Positions 62,290 through 64,000 of a DNA stretch of 64,000 bases are shown here, piece by piece. The stretch lies in the NCBI GenBank assembly GCA_002319915.1, contig DCFQ01000050.1:1-64000 (forward strand). Reading direction: 5' to 3'. The DNA comes from Bacteroidales bacterium UBA1800. GTDB lineage: Bacteria > Bacteroidota > Bacteroidia > Bacteroidales > VadinHA17. The position numbers and the translations under genes are program-made. The stretch's first letter is position 1. The number at the start of each line of letters is the position of its first letter. Below the pieces are notes generated by a model. The model saw only the letters and a program-made list of their open reading frames with translations. It did not search any database and was not told the DNA's origin.

Positions 62290-62892
62290 GTGCGATACAT
62301 CAGCAACTTCTCCACAGGCAAAATGGGAATCGCGCTCGCCGAGGCTGCTGCCTCTTTTGGCGCCAGCGTCGACCTTGTCCTTGGACCGGTAAGCATAATG
62401 CCTGCAGAACCGGCGATCAATGTCATAAGAGTCACAACGGCTGAAACCATGAAGGATGAATGTCTTTCAAGGTTCCCGGAGTGCGATGTCGCAATCCTGG
62501 CAGCTGCAGTCGCTGACTTCACCCCGGTCTCAGCCGGAACCGCGAAAATGAAAAGAGGCGACGGTGAGCTTGTTCTCCGCCTGAAACCGACAGCCGACAT
62601 CGCCGGATCGATGGGGAAGATCAAGAAAAGCTCCCAGGTACTTGCAGGATTTGCCCTGGAAACTGATGACGGGATCGTGAACGCCACCGCGAAGCTGAAA
62701 AGGAAGAAACTTGATTTTATCGTGCTTAATTCCCTTGGCGATGAGGGGGCAGGATTCGGCTATGATACCAACAGGATCACCATAATTGATAAAAACAATA
62801 ATATTGATAAATTTGAGTTGAAATCTAAGGAGGAAGCAGCCAGGGATATCCTTGAAAAAGTTGTTTCAATCCTTCGACATCGTGCTGAATGA
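62290..62892 (+). CDS. coaBC: Phosphopantothenoylcysteine synthetase domain of CoaBC (frameshifted)
   Basis: 200 aa from the GTG at 62290, but the domain clearly begins further upstream: in this frame, codons from 62215 encode NFEHLKGLKVLINAGPTLEP, the standard CoaB opening with the nucleotide-binding AGPT. The GTG is therefore probably not the true start. Later motifs are YISNFSTGKMGIALAEAA, the LAAAVADFTPV strand, KIKKSSQVLAGFALET and DFIVLNSLGDEGAGFG. CoaB joins phosphopantothenate and cysteine using CTP. The stop overlaps the DUF4835 start by 4 bp. Confidence 0.88.
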   Translation: MRYISNFSTGKMGIALAEAAASFGASVDLVLGPVSIMPAEPAINVIRVTTAETMKDECLSRFPECDVAILAAAVADFTPVSAGTAKMKRGDGELVLRLKPTADIAGSMGKIKKSSQVLAGFALETDDGIVNATAKLKRKKLDFIVLNSLGDEGAGFGYDTNRITIIDKNNNIDKFELKSKEEAARDILEKVVSILRHRAE

Positions 62893-63815
62893 GATCTATT
62901 AACTACATAAAATTTGCCTTCCTGATGCTGTCTTTGGCTATCGTGCAGCATGCAGGTTCCCAGGAACTGAACTGTAATGTGCAGATCTCTGCACAAAAGA
63001 TCCAGGGTTCCAATCGCGAGGTGTTCGAATCGATGCAGAAGGATATCTATGAGTTCATGAACAACACAATATGGACCAACCATGTTTTCACTTATGCCGA
63101 AAGGATCGACTGCAACATGCTTATAACGCTTACCGACCAGCTTTCTGCCGATGAATTCAAGGGGACCATTCAGATACAGCTCCGGAGGCCGGTGTTCAAT
63201 ACTACCTATAATTCCACAATGCTGAATTTTGTCGACAATAACTTTCAGTTCAGGTACGTGGAGTTCCAACCACTTGAGTTCGATCCAAATACTTACCGGT
63301 CAAACCTTGTATCCGTCCTCGGATACTATGCTTATTTGATACTGGGATTTGATTATGACTCCTTCTCGCCGCTTGGCGGGACCGAATTTTTCCAGGTGGC
63401 CGAAAAGATTGTGACCAATGCCCAAAATGCTTCGGAAGCAGGGTGGAAGCCGTATGACGGTTCCAGGAATAAAAACCGGTACTGGCTTGTAAAGAACCTT
63501 CTTGATAAACAGTATGAAGGTGTCAGAAGGTTCATATATGAGTATGATATAAACGGTCTCGACAGGATGGAATCGAGAGCTTCCGAAGCCAGGACCAATA
63601 TCGTTGAGAGCCTCAGGCTTATCCAGGAAGTTTTCAGACGGAGGCCTGATCCATATATGTACCTGATCCAGATCGTGATGGAATCTAAATCCGACGAGCT
63701 CATAAATATCTTCTCGGGGGCATTCCCTGAAGAAAAAGGCCGTGTGGTCGAGATACTTACCGAAATAGATTCCGGGAACAAGACGAAATACGAAAAGATA
63801 ACCTCTGCCAGCTAA
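62889..63815 (+). CDS. DUF4835 family exported protein
   Basis: 308 aa, signal peptide about 1-24 (cleavage near AGSQE). The family signature runs ELNCNVQISAQKIQGSN, YEFMNNTIWTNHVFTYAERIDC (split over residues about 55-76), ALLG-like FSPLGGTEFFQVAEKIV and GWKPYDGSRNKNRYWL. DUF4835 proteins are conserved across Bacteroidota between coaBC and recN; their role is unknown, presumably at the cell envelope. It starts 4 bp inside coaBC (ATGA overlap), so it is translationally coupled to it. Confidence 0.93.
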   Translation: MRSINYIKFAFLMLSLAIVQHAGSQELNCNVQISAQKIQGSNREVFESMQKDIYEFMNNTIWTNHVFTYAERIDCNMLITLTDQLSADEFKGTIQIQLRRPVFNTTYNSTMLNFVDNNFQFRYVEFQPLEFDPNTYRSNLVSVLGYYAYLILGFDYDSFSPLGGTEFFQVAEKIVTNAQNASEAGWKPYDGSRNKNRYWLVKNLLDKQYEGVRRFIYEYDINGLDRMESRASEARTNIVESLRLIQEVFRRRPDPYMYLIQIVMESKSDELINIFSGAFPEEKGRVVEILTEIDSGNKTKYEKITSAS

Positions 63816-63827
63816 TCCGGGGTAATT

Positions 63828-64000
63828 ATGCTATCTAAGCTCTCTGTACGCAATTATGCGCTCATAAAGGAACTTGACCTGGAACTGGGTACGGGACTTA
63901 CGATTATCACAGGTGAGACCGGGGCTGGAAAATCGATACTTCTCGGCGCGCTATCGCTTATCCTGGGCGCCAGGGCTGATTCGGCCGTTCTGCTCGACAA
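63828..64000 (+). CDS. recN: DNA repair protein RecN (3' end missing)
   Basis: Only the first 57 codons are in the window. They encode LSVRNYALIKELDLELGTG followed by Walker A TGETGAGKSIL, the typical RecN start. RecN is an SMC-like ATPase acting in double-strand-break repair. The gene is the last visible member of the bamD-rpoZ-coaBC-DUF4835-recN operon, 12 bp after DUF4835, and runs off the right edge. Confidence 0.92.
   Translation, partial: MLSKLSVRNYALIKELDLELGTGLTIITGETGAGKSILLGALSLILGARADSAVLLD

Noticed and set aside
62290..62892. CoaB as a separate gene starting at GTG 62290
   Set aside because: The conserved start of the domain lies upstream in the same frame, back to the A-run, so the GTG is internal; the entry is kept only to mark the coding stretch.
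1..64000. CRISPR array, prophage or insertion sequence
   Set aside because: No regularly spaced direct repeats, cas genes, transposase, integrase or phage structural genes were seen.

Overview
The window is chromosomal DNA from a member of the Bacteroidota, most likely an environmental, anaerobic or facultative Bacteroidales. The signs are a SusC/SusD pair, a hybrid two-component regulator, a short RpoD-type sigma factor (286 aa), the Bacteroidota form of RNA polymerase omega, a DUF4835 gene beside coaBC and recN, a C-terminal type IX secretion-like sorting domain, and promoters of the phylum-specific form TTTG-N19/20-TAnnTTTG (clearest before the sigma factor and before bamD). A Tat signal peptide and a TorD-family chaperone show that the organism exports folded cofactor proteins, which many gut Bacteroides do not. 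No phage, transposase, integrase, CRISPR array or rRNA was seen.

Layout. 0-22.5 kb is mostly housekeeping: the end of a giant TPR protein and an outer-membrane barrel, gyrB, a DUF362 ferredoxin-like protein, PBP4 (dacB), rlmN, dapF, a DegP/HtrA protease, the primary sigma factor, a propeller-type sensor kinase with a LytTR regulator, uvrB, an exported methyltransferase and an L-2-hydroxyglutarate-type oxidase. 22.8-27.1 kb carries a GH16 lipoprotein, a second LytS/LytTR-like pair and a small secreted protein of unknown function. 27.4-33.5 kb has a secreted leucine-rich-repeat/Ig protein followed by a compact set that fits extracellular cyanophycin (or other beta-aspartyl polymer) use: lipoprotein cyanophycinase, isoaspartyl dipeptidase and a YfcC-family permease. 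34.1-54.3 kb is a polysaccharide utilisation locus for an L-rhamnose-containing glycan: hybrid sensor/regulator, GH78 alpha-L-rhamnosidase, a GH99-like lipoprotein with a CBM9-like tail, SusC, SusD, a TIM-barrel isomerase, RhaT-type symporter, SGNH esterase, alpha/beta hydrolase and rhamnulokinase. It ends at a tRNA-Pro(GGG). 54.6-60.3 kb holds a Tat-exported DUF362 protein, a DUF6599-like protein, trxB, an SRPBCC protein, an orphan TorD chaperone and an alpha-oxoamine synthase. 60.4-64 kb is the conserved bamD-rpoZ-coaBC-DUF4835-recN operon, cut by the right edge.

Most notable points. (1) coaBC is split by a -1 frameshift exactly at a run of ten A residues, so it is an assembly error, a broken gene, or translational/transcriptional slippage. 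(2) In the cyanophycin-type set the isoaspartyl dipeptidase appears to carry Glu where the E. coli enzyme has its carboxylated metal-bridging lysine. (3) The rhamnose locus has a kinase and a transporter but no recognisable RhaA, leaving a 322-aa TIM-barrel protein as the likely isomerase. (4) Several intergenic regions hold strong hairpins, including two mutually exclusive ones directly before the SGNH esterase and paired short repeats upstream of the rhamnosidase that could be operators.

All functional calls rest on reading the translated sequences and on family knowledge; no database search was run.
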